Assembly (NCBI GenBank): GCA_964418595.1
Contig: CAYQMF010000122.1
Location: forward strand, 1-21,041
Source of the DNA: CAYQMF01 sp964418595
Lineage (GTDB): Bacteria > Planctomycetota > UBA1135 > UBA2386
Direction of reading: 5' to 3'
DNA: 21,041 nucleotides
Below the pieces are notes generated by a model. That model searched no databases and was not told where the DNA came from. It saw nothing but the letters and a program-made list of their open reading frames with translations. Positions 14,551-21,041 of this stretch are shown here, piece after piece (the stretch's first letter is position 1; each line of letters begins with the position of its first letter). A program made the translations under genes and the position numbers.

Positions 14551-15714
14551 ATGGGCGGCGTTGTCGGATGCAAGGAGCGACGCGAGCGCGGCAGCGCACT
14601 CCTGCTCGCGCTGGTGCTGAGCACGACCTTCGGCCTTCTCGCCATGGCGCTGCTCGCCGCAAACGACGCGGGCGAACGCGTGCAGCGCAGCACCGGCGAG
14701 GGCGAGCGCGCCGAGCTGGCAGCAGCGTCGGGCATCGAGTGGGCGACCGCGCTCGCCATGGCGAGCGGCCGCGTCGACGCCAGGCTCTCGGTCGAGCTGC
14801 TGCCCGGTGTGTCGGTGGCGATCGACTCCGTGGCGACAACTCGCTCTCCGCAGTTGAAAGCCATCGGCACCTGCCAGGGGGTCACCGTGACGCTGGGGGC
14901 GGACGTCGTCGAGAAGACCGGCGGAGCCCTGCCGTACGCGTTCGCGAGCTTCGGGGGCAGTGCGGGCTGTGGCGAGCGCGTCAAGATCGACGGCTCGGCG
15001 TACCTCGGCGACGCGACGACTCCGATCGCCGCGGCCAGTCGCGACGCGCTCGAGCTGAACAACGGCGACGCGGCGCTCGTCACCAAGACGCCCGTGGCGT
15101 CCGGCAAGCTGATCATGAACGGCTACACGGTGAACTACGGTACGAAGCCGCTCGCCAACCCGACGGTCGACACGACCACGTTCGTCTCGATGGTGAGCGG
15201 CGCGGTGCCCGTGACCCGCTTCACCGGCACCACCACGATCAAGCGGCAGACGCTGGCAGGCATCGTGATCGTCGAGCTGACCGCGCTGCAGAGCCTCACG
15301 CTCGACGACTCGACCATCGACGGCACGCTCGTGGTGCGCAGCGCCACGAGCGACGCGGTCGGCAGCGGGAAGGTCACTGGCGTGAGCGCGATTGCGCCGC
15401 AGGTGCGCTTCGTCAACATGGTCACCATCAACGGCGGCACCGCGACCACGGGCAATCTGGCCCTTCTGGCGCCCGAGTGTGTCCTCGTCGGCACCGCATC
15501 GACGACCACCAGGCTGATCGGCGTGTCCTACGCCTGGGCCGCCGGCACGCTGGACAAGACGGCGTTCCAGGGGCAGTTGGTCCTGGCGACGACCTTCGAC
15601 ACGGCCAAGGCCTTCGAGGTGAAGCGGGACGACACGTTCGTTCCTTCGACGCCGATCGGCATCGCCTGGCCGGGCGTGGTCGGCGTGCGCGTCACCTGGC
15701 TCGGCCGGCAGTGA
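14551..15714 (+). CDS. PilX/GspK-like large minor pilin
   Basis: This 387-residue protein has a basic leader (CKERRERG) followed by SALLLALVLSTTFGLLAMALL. That is a pilin-like hydrophobic helix without Phe1 or Glu5, as in PilX_N-domain proteins and GspK. Glu-rich ERVQRSTGEGERAELAAASGIEWA follows, again typical of these families. The remaining 280 residues are rich in Thr, Val, Ala and Gly with short beta-strand repeats (TLAGIVIVELTALQSLTLDDSTIDGTLVV). They may form a beta-helix-like domain. It is transcribed away from the secretion operon but borders it. It probably supplies the large tip subunit that the operon otherwise lacks, which is an inference. No good ribosome site is visible; a perfect inverted repeat ends 11 bases before the ATG. 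Confidence 0.75.
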   Translation: MGGVVGCKERRERGSALLLALVLSTTFGLLAMALLAANDAGERVQRSTGEGERAELAAASGIEWATALAMASGRVDARLSVELLPGVSVAIDSVATTRSPQLKAIGTCQGVTVTLGADVVEKTGGALPYAFASFGGSAGCGERVKIDGSAYLGDATTPIAAASRDALELNNGDAALVTKTPVASGKLIMNGYTVNYGTKPLANPTVDTTTFVSMVSGAVPVTRFTGTTTIKRQTLAGIVIVELTALQSLTLDDSTIDGTLVVRSATSDAVGSGKVTGVSAIAPQVRFVNMVTINGGTATTGNLALLAPECVLVGTASTTTRLIGVSYAWAAGTLDKTAFQGQLVLATTFDTAKAFEVKRDDTFVPSTPIGIAWPGVVGVRVTWLGRQ

Positions 15715-15720
15715 CGGTGC

Positions 15721-15749
15721 GCGGCGCGCTGCGCCGCCACAAGCGGCGC
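15721..15749 (+). terminator. Overlapping GC-rich hairpins after the PilX/GspK-like gene
   Basis: Six bases after the stop, gcggcgc (15721-15727), gcgccgc (15731-15737) and gcggcgc (15743-15749) follow each other. The middle copy can pair perfectly with either neighbour over 7 bp, with loops of 3 or 5 bases. A further gcggcgc lies at 15756-15762. No T-run follows, so termination is only possible, not shown. Confidence 0.4.
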
Positions 15750-15770
15750 AGATGTGCGGCGCGCCCGGGC

Positions 15771-15776
15771 TACACT
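15771..15776 (+). promoter_or_regulatory. Possible -10 element for the lipoprotein-kinase pair
   Basis: TACACT lies 13 bases before the ATG of the lipoprotein gene, in a gap of 75 bases. No convincing -35 hexamer is seen at the right distance. If used, the transcript would be nearly leaderless. Confidence 0.35.
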
Positions 15777-15789
15777 CGCCCCGCCAAGC

Positions 15790-17469
15790 ATGAAACGCCT
15801 CGTCCTGCTCTGTGTCGTCGCCCTCTCACTGCCTGCCTGCAAGTGGGCCTTCCAGCGGATCGTCGAGACCGTCCGCCACGTGAGTCGCTGGTCGAACGGC
15901 AACGTCAAGAAGGAGGGCGACCTCGCCGACGGTGAGCAGGCCGGGCGCTGGACCTTCTACTACGAGAGCGGGCGCAAGCGTTCGGAGGGGCCATACGCGA
16001 AGGACGTGCAGACCGGCGCGTGGACGTCGTGGTACGAGAACGGCAACGTCGAGTGGACCGGCGAGTACGACGCGGCAGGCGGGCGCGCGGGGCTATGGAT
16101 CTACCACCACGACAACGGACAGCGGCGCGCGGTCGGACCGTTCCGCGGCGATCGTGAGCAGGGGTACTGGCAGTTCTTCGATCGCGACGGGCGGGTCACG
16201 CAGACCGGCGAATTCGACGACGGCCGCCTCACCGGGTTCTGGACCATGTTTCATCCCGACGGGAGGCGGCAGGCGGAGGGCTTGCACCTCGATGGCGTGC
16301 GCGTGGGGCCGTGGCGGGTGTGGCCTGCCGGCGGCGGCGAGTCGGCGGCGCTCTATCCGCTGCCGGCCGGCGTCGAGTTGGTGGTCGAGGTGTGGCCCGG
16401 CGGCACGCTGCGGCGGGTGGGGTTGCTGCGCGGCGGCAGGCCAACCGGGGCGTGGATCACCTTCCACGAGGACGGCAAGCCGCGCCTGCGCGCCAACCTG
16501 CAGGCGGGCGACGACCGCCGGTTCTGGGCGATGTTCGCCGCCGACGGCACGCTGCGCGCCGACGGTCTCCTCGCCGGCAGTGACGTCGACGCGTGGCGCT
16601 GCTGGAGCGACGGCAAGGCGCAGCCGCAGGATCGCGTTCCCCTGCCGCAGCGCCCGCCGATGGTCGGCGACGGGTGGAGTGCGGCGACGCTCGCCACGGA
16701 GCAACCGCCGGCCGACGCGCTCGCCGCGTGGCTCGCGGAGCTGCGCGCGCCCGCGGCGGCGGTGGCGCTGCCGGCGCCGGCGCAGCCGCTCGCCACGCCC
16801 GAGCAGGTCGCCGCGGTGCCCACGAGTCCGCGCGTCGTGGCGAAGAAGCAGGCGGCGTGGACCGTGCGCGAGGACCGCGAGCTGAAGAGCTACGTGCAGC
16901 AGTACGGGGAGGGCAAGGTGGCCGGGCCGTCCGCCGCCGACCGCTACGCCGTGCCGAAGGCCCGCCAGGGCCAGCCGCGCCGGCGCGAGGATCTCGAGGG
17001 CAAGGCCTTCCCGCTCGACGAGTTCAAGATCACCGACGGCAGCACGGTGAAGGTGAGCGAACTGCTCGCCAGCAAGCGCGTGCTGGTCGTGGTGCTGCGC
17101 GGGTTCTTCGGGCAGGTGTGCGTGTACTGCATCGCGCAGACCAAGGCGCTCGCCGACCGCTGCGACGCGTTCGCGCAGCTCGGCGTCGAGGTGCTCGTGG
17201 TGTATCCCGGTTCGCGCGGCGACGAGGCGGCGTTCCTCGACGCCTACAAGAGCACGTTCAGCGACACCGCGCCGCCGTACCGCGTCGCCTACGACGAGGA
17301 TCTGTCGCTGGTGAAGCAGCTCGGCATCGAGGGCGGCGACCTCGCGTATCCGACGACGATCTTCATCGATCGCGATCGGATCGTGCGCTACGCGTACACC
17401 GGCCAGACCCGCGCCGACCGGCCCGCGGCGGAGCAGGTGATCGCCTTCATCAAGGGTCTCAAGCCGTGA
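15790..17469 (+). CDS. Lipoprotein with MORN-type repeats and a redoxin-like domain
   Basis: This 559-residue protein starts MKRLVLLCVVALSLPAC, a signal peptide with a lipobox at Cys17. Residues about 32-178 hold roughly six MORN_2/YwqK-type repeats (patterns such as GRWTFYYESGRKRSEGPY and GAWTSWYENGNVEWTGEY). Two weaker copies lie at about 195-275. A Pro/Ala-rich linker (about 285-355) leads to a thioredoxin-fold domain of AhpC/TSA-like type (about 400-557). Its strand VLVVVLRGFF is followed by a CxxC pair, C444-V-Y-C447, and later the cis-Pro-like YPTTIFID. The protein would be exported and membrane-anchored. Its stop overlaps the kinase start as GTGA, so the two are coupled. An upstream ATG at 15754 would bury the signal peptide and is not used. 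Confidence 0.85.
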   Translation: MKRLVLLCVVALSLPACKWAFQRIVETVRHVSRWSNGNVKKEGDLADGEQAGRWTFYYESGRKRSEGPYAKDVQTGAWTSWYENGNVEWTGEYDAAGGRAGLWIYHHDNGQRRAVGPFRGDREQGYWQFFDRDGRVTQTGEFDDGRLTGFWTMFHPDGRRQAEGLHLDGVRVGPWRVWPAGGGESAALYPLPAGVELVVEVWPGGTLRRVGLLRGGRPTGAWITFHEDGKPRLRANLQAGDDRRFWAMFAADGTLRADGLLAGSDVDAWRCWSDGKAQPQDRVPLPQRPPMVGDGWSAATLATEQPPADALAAWLAELRAPAAAVALPAPAQPLATPEQVAAVPTSPRVVAKKQAAWTVREDRELKSYVQQYGEGKVAGPSAADRYAVPKARQGQPRRREDLEGKAFPLDEFKITDGSTVKVSELLASKRVLVVVLRGFFGQVCVYCIAQTKALADRCDAFAQLGVEVLVVYPGSRGDEAAFLDAYKSTFSDTAPPYRVAYDEDLSLVKQLGIEGGDLAYPTTIFIDRDRIVRYAYTGQTRADRPAAEQVIAFIKGLKP

Positions 17470-19511
17470 AGCCCGGCGACACGCTGCCTTCGCCACCGCC
17501 GCCGGAGCCGGAGCCGGAGCGCACGGTCGTGCGCGGCGCGCGGCCGCGCGAGGGGCTGCCGGAGATCGCCGGCGTGCGCCTCGAGGGCGAGATCGCGCGG
17601 GGCGGGATGGGGGTCGTGTACCGCGGCGTGCAGGAGTACCTGTCGCGACCGGTGGCGGTGAAGGTGCTCGCCGCGCACCTCCACGCCGGCGACTTCGTGG
17701 CGCGCTTCCAGCGCGAGGCGCGCATCCTGTCGGGGATCGCGCACCCGCACATCGTCGGCTGCCACCAGGCGGGGGTCACGGAGGCAGGCCAGTGCTTCAT
17801 GGTGATGGAGTTCATCGACGGGCCGTCGCTGCGCCGGCACGTGGCGGCCACCGGGCCCGTGCCGGTGGCGGCGGTGCTGCGCATGGGCGCGGCGCTGGCG
17901 CGCGCGCTCGACCACGCGTGGCAGGCCGGCGTGATCCATCGCGACGTCAAGCCGGAGAACGTGGTGCTGCAGAAGGCACCCAAGGCCCAGGACCAGACGT
18001 TCCCCTTCGTGCCCAAGCTCGTGGACCTGGGGCTGGCGCGCGCCGACTCCGTGGCGGACGGTCTGACTGCGCCGGGCGCGGTGATGGGGACGTACTCGAC
18101 GATGGCGCCGGAGCAGTTCGATGCGCCGGACGCAGTCGACTTCCGCGCCGATCTGTACGGGCTGGGTTGCGTGCTCTACTTCGCGCTCACCGGCGAGGCC
18201 GCGTTCCCGCAGGCGTCGATGGCGTTGGTGATCCAGCGCAAGCTGGCGTCGCCGGCGCCGGACCCGTGCGAGGTGAACCAGAAGGTGCCGGCGGCGGTCG
18301 GCGCGTTGGTGCAGGCGATGCTGGCGGCGGACCGCGAGCGGCGGCCGGCGAGCTACGAGGCGGTGGTCGCGCGGTGCGAGGAGCTGCTCGCGGGGCGCGC
18401 GGCCGGTGCCGCCGACGCGCGCACCGTCGTGGAGCCGGGGCCGGCGGAGCCGGCGGTCGCCGCGTCGCGCCGGCGCGCGCCCTTCGTTGCCGGCGCGGTG
18501 GTGCTCGTGCTGGCGGGGAGTGCGGCGGCGTGGTTCTGGCCGAAGGCGGAGGGCGCGCCGAAGGTGCCGCCGGTCGTCGACGGCAATGGCGTCGACGGCA
18601 ATGGCGTCGACGGCAATGGCGACGCAGGCACGAAGCCCGGCACGGACGGCGACAAGACGGTGGTCAAGCCTCCGCCGCCACGCGTGCCGCCGACGCTCAG
18701 CGTGCAGGCACCGGCGCAGATCGGGCCGGGCGAGACCCTGATCCTGCAAGCCCACGCCAGCGACGCCGACACGCCGGAGCTGACGTTCCACTGGGAGCAG
18801 GTCTCCGGCGGACCGACGGTGCTGTCGGGTCCGGAGCAGAGCAGGGCGGATGTCACGCTGCCCTTGTGTGTGCCCGGCTCGGATCTGGTGTTCGCGGTGT
18901 CCGTCAGCGATGGCGATCACGCGCCGGTGCGCCAGGAGGTGCGCGTGGCGGTGGTCGACGAGGGCGCGGTGCCGCTCTTCCCCGCCGCGCTCGGCGACAA
19001 GCTCACCAACTGGGTGAAGGCCGACACGGGCGCCGGGACCTGGGCGACCTATGCCGAGTTCGTGGTCAACGGCTTCTGCAAGGACGGCATCACGCGCCTG
19101 CGCACGGAGCTGCCGGAGGGTGACTTCGCGTTGTTCGGCAAGGTCGAGTTGGTCCCCGACTTCGCGACCAAGAAGCTCCCGACCGCCGCGGGCCTGATGC
19201 TGCGCCAGGCCGACGGCGAAGGCGCGCTCGCGCTCTGGGCCGGACCGGTCGAGGGTGGGCTGGTACACGGGGGACTCGGCGCCGTCGAGGCCGTGGACGA
19301 CTGGCCGCCGCAGGCGGTGAGCGAAGGCATCCAGTGGCCGCAGCCGGCAGTCATGCACTTCCGCGTCGTGGCGACGGGCGCGGCACTGCGCTTCGTGTGG
19401 GGCGCGGGCAACGAGTGGAAGACCACGAAGCTCGATCGCCCGCCGGGCAGTTGCTGTCTGGAGCTGTTCGTGCGCGACGGATTGGCGCACTTCCACGACG
19501 TGCGGCGGTAG
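17466..19511 (+). CDS. Membrane Ser/Thr protein kinase with extracellular sensor-like region
   Basis: This 681-residue protein has a kinase domain at about 36-310. Key motifs are the glycine loop GEIARGGMGVVY (41-52), K66 in VAVK, E84, the catalytic HRDVKPEN (158-165), DLG at 187-189 in place of DFG, and GTYSTMAPEQ (208-217). All catalytic residues are present. A membrane helix lies at about 339-357 (PFVAGAVVLVLAGSAAAWFW). A VDGNG triple repeat and Pro-rich linker lead to an Ig/PKD-like domain (about 408-498, ASDADTPELTFHWEQVSGGPTVL). A C-terminal beta-rich domain (about 535-680, FALFGKVELVPDF..AGLMLRQADG) resembles DUF1080/LamG-type lectin folds. The start is GTG at 17466, overlapping the lipoprotein gene stop. 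The layout suggests an external ligand controls the internal kinase, which is an inference. Confidence 0.92.
   Translation: MKPGDTLPSPPPPEPEPERTVVRGARPREGLPEIAGVRLEGEIARGGMGVVYRGVQEYLSRPVAVKVLAAHLHAGDFVARFQREARILSGIAHPHIVGCHQAGVTEAGQCFMVMEFIDGPSLRRHVAATGPVPVAAVLRMGAALARALDHAWQAGVIHRDVKPENVVLQKAPKAQDQTFPFVPKLVDLGLARADSVADGLTAPGAVMGTYSTMAPEQFDAPDAVDFRADLYGLGCVLYFALTGEAAFPQASMALVIQRKLASPAPDPCEVNQKVPAAVGALVQAMLAADRERRPASYEAVVARCEELLAGRAAGAADARTVVEPGPAEPAVAASRRRAPFVAGAVVLVLAGSAAAWFWPKAEGAPKVPPVVDGNGVDGNGVDGNGDAGTKPGTDGDKTVVKPPPPRVPPTLSVQAPAQIGPGETLILQAHASDADTPELTFHWEQVSGGPTVLSGPEQSRADVTLPLCVPGSDLVFAVSVSDGDHAPVRQEVRVAVVDEGAVPLFPAALGDKLTNWVKADTGAGTWATYAEFVVNGFCKDGITRLRTELPEGDFALFGKVELVPDFATKKLPTAAGLMLRQADGEGALALWAGPVEGGLVHGGLGAVEAVDDWPPQAVSEGIQWPQPAVMHFRVVATGAALRFVWGAGNEWKTTKLDRPPGSCCLELFVRDGLAHFHDVRR
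18576..18620 (+). repeat. Three perfect 15-bp tandem repeats in the kinase gene
   Basis: The unit gtcgacggcaatggc occurs three times without a mismatch, at 18576-18590, 18591-18605 and 18606-18620. It encodes VDGNG three times in the external linker just after the membrane helix. The unit length is a multiple of three, so copy-number change keeps the frame. Confidence 0.95.
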
Positions 19512-19547
19512 GGGACGGCCCCATGTGTCGCGACACTACGGGACGGC
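19511..19547. repeat. Compound palindromic element between convergent genes
   Basis: A perfect 12-bp palindrome GTGTCGCGACAC (19525-19536) is flanked by two copies of GGGACGGC (19512-19519 and 19540-19547). The left copy is also part of GGGGACGGCCCC (19511-19522), which has 4-bp inverted arms. The layout resembles dispersed REP-type palindromes, but only one copy is visible here. There is no T-tract, so it is not a classical terminator. Confidence 0.45.
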
Positions 19548-19550
19548 AGC

Positions 19551-19907
19551 CTAAGGCCTCCGAACGCGCAGTTTCCGGTCCGTGGCCACGACGAAGCACC
19601 CGGTCCACTGATCGACCTGCTCTGACTCGAACAGTTGCCGTACCCGCTTCGACATCGCGAGGCGCCCCGATCGTGCAAGTCGGAGAACGAGGATGCCCGC
19701 GTGTGTGCCGGGCTCGAAGCGACGAATGTCCGAGAAGTCGAGGTCTTGTGTGACCAGGAAGCGGCGCTCGGCGATGCACGCGTCCCACACGGATGCATCC
19801 GGCTTGCCGACCAAGCCCTCGCTCGCCACGGTGTGGACGTCGTGTCCCAGGTCGATCAAGGTCGAGACGAGGCCGGCCGGCAAGTTCTCGTCGAGCTTGA
19901 TCCTCAC
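19551..19907 (-). CDS. DUF5615 PIN-like toxin of a toxin-antitoxin pair
   Basis: This 118-residue protein matches the DUF5615 (PIN-like) pattern closely. It begins VRIKLDENLPAGLVSTLIDLG, followed by HDVHTVASEGLVGKPDASVWD, RRFLVTQDLDFSDI and HAGILVLRL. The acidic residues expected for a PIN-type metal site are D6, E7, D37, D55 and D57. PIN-like toxins are ribonucleases, although the activity of DUF5615 members is mostly inferred. The start is GTG at 19907, overlapping the antitoxin stop as GTGA. This antitoxin-first, overlapping order is typical of toxin-antitoxin modules. The gene ends 40 bases from the convergent kinase gene. Confidence 0.9.
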   Translation of the reverse strand: MRIKLDENLPAGLVSTLIDLGHDVHTVASEGLVGKPDASVWDACIAERRFLVTQDLDFSDIRRFEPGTHAGILVLRLARSGRLAMSKRVRQLFESEQVDQWTGCFVVATDRKLRVRRP

Positions 19908-20149
19908 TTCGCCAGCGGGCTCTCGGAGAGCGGAAGGTCCTCTTCGGCAGAAGTGGCAGCGAACGCGATGACAGCGCGCACGTTCTCCTCCCTGAGGGTG
20001 GGGAAGTCGGCGAGGATTTCGTCCACCGTCGCGCCCTCGGCGAGGCTCGCGAGAATCGTGCGAAGGGTGACCCGGGTGCCGCGCACGACGGGAGCTCCGC
20101 CGCAGATGCTCGGATCGCGAACGATGTGCTGTCGGTAGTCCCAGGTCAT
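19904..20149 (-). CDS. DUF433 antitoxin (VapB-like)
   Basis: This 81-residue protein has the DUF433 signature. It reads IVRDPSICGGAPVVRGTRV, then TILASLAEGATVDEILADFP and TLREENVRAVIAFAA. DUF433 proteins carry a helix-turn-helix-like fold and are the usual partners of DUF5615 toxins, binding the toxin and probably their own promoter. The C-terminal tail (about 66-81) is acidic and would be the toxin-binding part. The ATG at 20149 lies 17 bases after a possible -10 element. The frame stays open upstream, but the residues there are Arg/Pro-rich and carry no family signal. Confidence 0.9.
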   Translation of the reverse strand: MTWDYRQHIVRDPSICGGAPVVRGTRVTLRTILASLAEGATVDEILADFPTLREENVRAVIAFAATSAEEDLPLSESPLAK

Positions 20150-20166
20150 CAGGTATCTCGGCCGCG

Positions 20167-20172
20167 ATCGTA
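20167..20172 (-). promoter_or_regulatory. Possible -10 element for the DUF433/DUF5615 operon
   Basis: On the minus strand TACGAT lies 17 bases before the antitoxin ATG. No -35 match is evident upstream. The distance suits a short leader for an autoregulated toxin-antitoxin operon. Confidence 0.3.
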
Positions 20173-20274
20173 GCACGGGCCGGGAGCGACGGCAGCCCAT
20201 GGTCTCCGACGCTCGACTGGCCGCGCTCCGAGGGGCGCTCGACCACGGTTCCGACCCGCGACCGCCCGGCCCGA

Positions 20275-20280
20275 TAGAAT
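20275..20280 (+). promoter_or_regulatory. Possible -10 element for the Kelch-repeat gene
   Basis: TAGAAT stands out in a GC-rich stretch about 100 bases before the chosen ATG. A poor -35 candidate (TTCCGA, 20249-20254) is spaced 20 bases away. The 232-base gap 20150-20381 holds nothing else recognisable. Confidence 0.3.
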
Positions 20281-20381
20281 CGCTCCCATTCCTCGCAACC
20301 GGCGGCGCGCGAGCCCCGGTGCCACGTTGGCCCGAACGACGCGCGCGTTCACGCCGATCGCCGTCTGACGACCGATTCGCC

Positions 20382-21008
20382 ATGCTCCGGCACGCCCTCG
20401 CCCTTGCGTTCTCCCCGGTCGCTCTTCTCCCCGCGCAACTCGTGTGGGTGCGCGCCGACGACGGTCGCGCCGACCACGCGATGGCGACCATGCCGGGCAG
20501 TGGGCACCCCCTGATGTTCGGAGGCGCGGGATCCTCGGGCCTGCTGCCGGATACGTGGGAATGGCTCGGGACGCGCTGGCTCGCGCACAGCCCGCTGCAC
20601 TCGCCACCGCCGAGGCAGTGGCACGCGATGGCCGGCGACCCGGCGCGCGCGAACACGCTGCTGTTCGGCGGCGTCGGGCAGGGCGAGTTCCTCGGCGACA
20701 CCTGGACGTGGGATGGCAGCGACTGGACGCGGCAGGCGACGGGAGCGGCACCCACTCCGCGCGCCGGGCACGCTCTCGCCTACGACGTGGCGCGCGCGCG
20801 CATCGTCCTCTTCGGCGGCTATGACGCCCAGGGCCTCCTCGGCGACACGTGGGAATGGGACGGCACTCGCTGGTCGCTCGTTGCCGCGAGTGGTCCTCCG
20901 GCAAGGCGCGGCGGCGGGCTCGCGTACGACGCGACCCGCGGCGTCACGGTCTTGTTCGGCGGGCGCGGCACCGGCGGCGCGCTCGCGGACACCTGGGAGA
21001 TGAGATGA
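20382..21008 (+). CDS. Secreted Kelch-repeat beta-propeller-like protein, apparently short
   Basis: The start at 20382 gives MLRHALALAFSPVALLPAQ, a signal peptide, so the protein is likely exported. It has 208 residues. Three Kelch-type units of about 48 residues follow, each with LLFGG or VLFGG, then DTW[ET]WDG and a P-x-P/A-R-x-x-H/G-A turn. The units begin near DTWEWLGTRW, DTWTWDGSDW and DTWEWDGTRW. The frame stops at a TGA (21006-21008) right after a fourth DTWE start (DTWEMR). Complete propellers usually need four or more blades, so the product looks truncated or oligomeric. An earlier in-frame ATG at 20199 lacks a signal peptide, gives low-complexity sequence and lies upstream of the possible promoter. 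Confidence 0.78.
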   Translation: MLRHALALAFSPVALLPAQLVWVRADDGRADHAMATMPGSGHPLMFGGAGSSGLLPDTWEWLGTRWLAHSPLHSPPPRQWHAMAGDPARANTLLFGGVGQGEFLGDTWTWDGSDWTRQATGAAPTPRAGHALAYDVARARIVLFGGYDAQGLLGDTWEWDGTRWSLVAASGPPARRGGGLAYDATRGVTVLFGGRGTGGALADTWEMR

Positions 21009-21041
21009 GAGGGTCGGTGCCCCACGCAGTCCCCGAGAATG

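Noticed and set aside
15885..16325. YwqK-type antitoxin annotation for the MORN repeats
   Set aside because: MORN_2 repeats are often named that way by homology, but here they are part of an exported lipoprotein with no toxin partner nearby.
19525..19536. Rho-independent terminator between the kinase and the toxin gene
   Set aside because: The palindrome leaves at most a 4-bp stem with a loop, and there is no T-run on either side.
20199..20381. N-terminal extension of the Kelch protein from the ATG at 20199
   Set aside because: The extra 61 residues are Arg/Pro/Ser-rich and bury a clear signal peptide; the possible -10 element also lies inside this stretch.
1..21041. CRISPR arrays, tRNA or rRNA genes, insertion sequences
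   Set aside because: No regularly spaced repeats, no tRNA-like cloverleaf or CCA-type end, no rRNA signatures and no transposase motifs were seen on either strand.

Overview
The window is GC-rich (roughly 70% by eye) and densely coded, with almost no intergenic space. Three things suggest a Planctomycetota-type genome: a hybrid PilMNO/Gsp secretion operon, a Ser/Thr kinase with an extracellular Ig/PKD-like and lectin-like region, and a secreted Kelch protein. No 16S rRNA or housekeeping marker is present, so the phylum is an inference.

Region 1 (3-152, +) is the last 49 codons of an Ala/Arg-rich protein. It converges on the next operon with only two bases between the stop codons.

Region 2 (155-14479, -) is one continuous operon of sixteen genes: gspH-like, gspG, pilM, pilN, pilO/gspM-like, gspB/pilP-like, gspD, TPR lipoprotein, histidine kinase, CheY-like receiver, STAS protein, gspE, gspF, second histidine kinase, gspI-like, gspJ-like. 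Most junctions are 4-nt ATGA or GTGA overlaps or gaps of 1-6 nt. It encodes a nearly complete type II secretion/type IV pilus machine: an outer-membrane secretin, a lipoprotein possibly acting as pilotin, an inner-membrane PilMNO platform, an assembly ATPase, a platform protein and a set of (pseudo)pilins. No PilT-type retraction ATPase and no prepilin peptidase are present. Four signalling proteins sit inside the operon, and the single receiver has no output domain. This suggests local, protein-level control of the machine, and it is the most interesting feature of the window.

Region 3 (14551-19511, +) is divergent from region 2. It starts with a PilX/GspK-like minor pilin that probably belongs to the same machine. 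A GC-rich hairpin cluster and a possible promoter follow. Then comes a translationally coupled pair: a lipoprotein joining MORN-type repeats to a thioredoxin/peroxiredoxin-like domain, and a membrane Ser/Thr kinase with a large external sensor-like region.

Region 4 (19551-20149, -) is a DUF433/DUF5615 toxin-antitoxin pair. A short compound palindromic element separates it from the kinase gene.

Region 5 (20382-21008, +) is a secreted Kelch-repeat protein that stops abruptly at the start of a fourth repeat unit. No stretch longer than 300 bases lacks a gene. The longest gap is 20150-20381, between the antitoxin and the Kelch gene.
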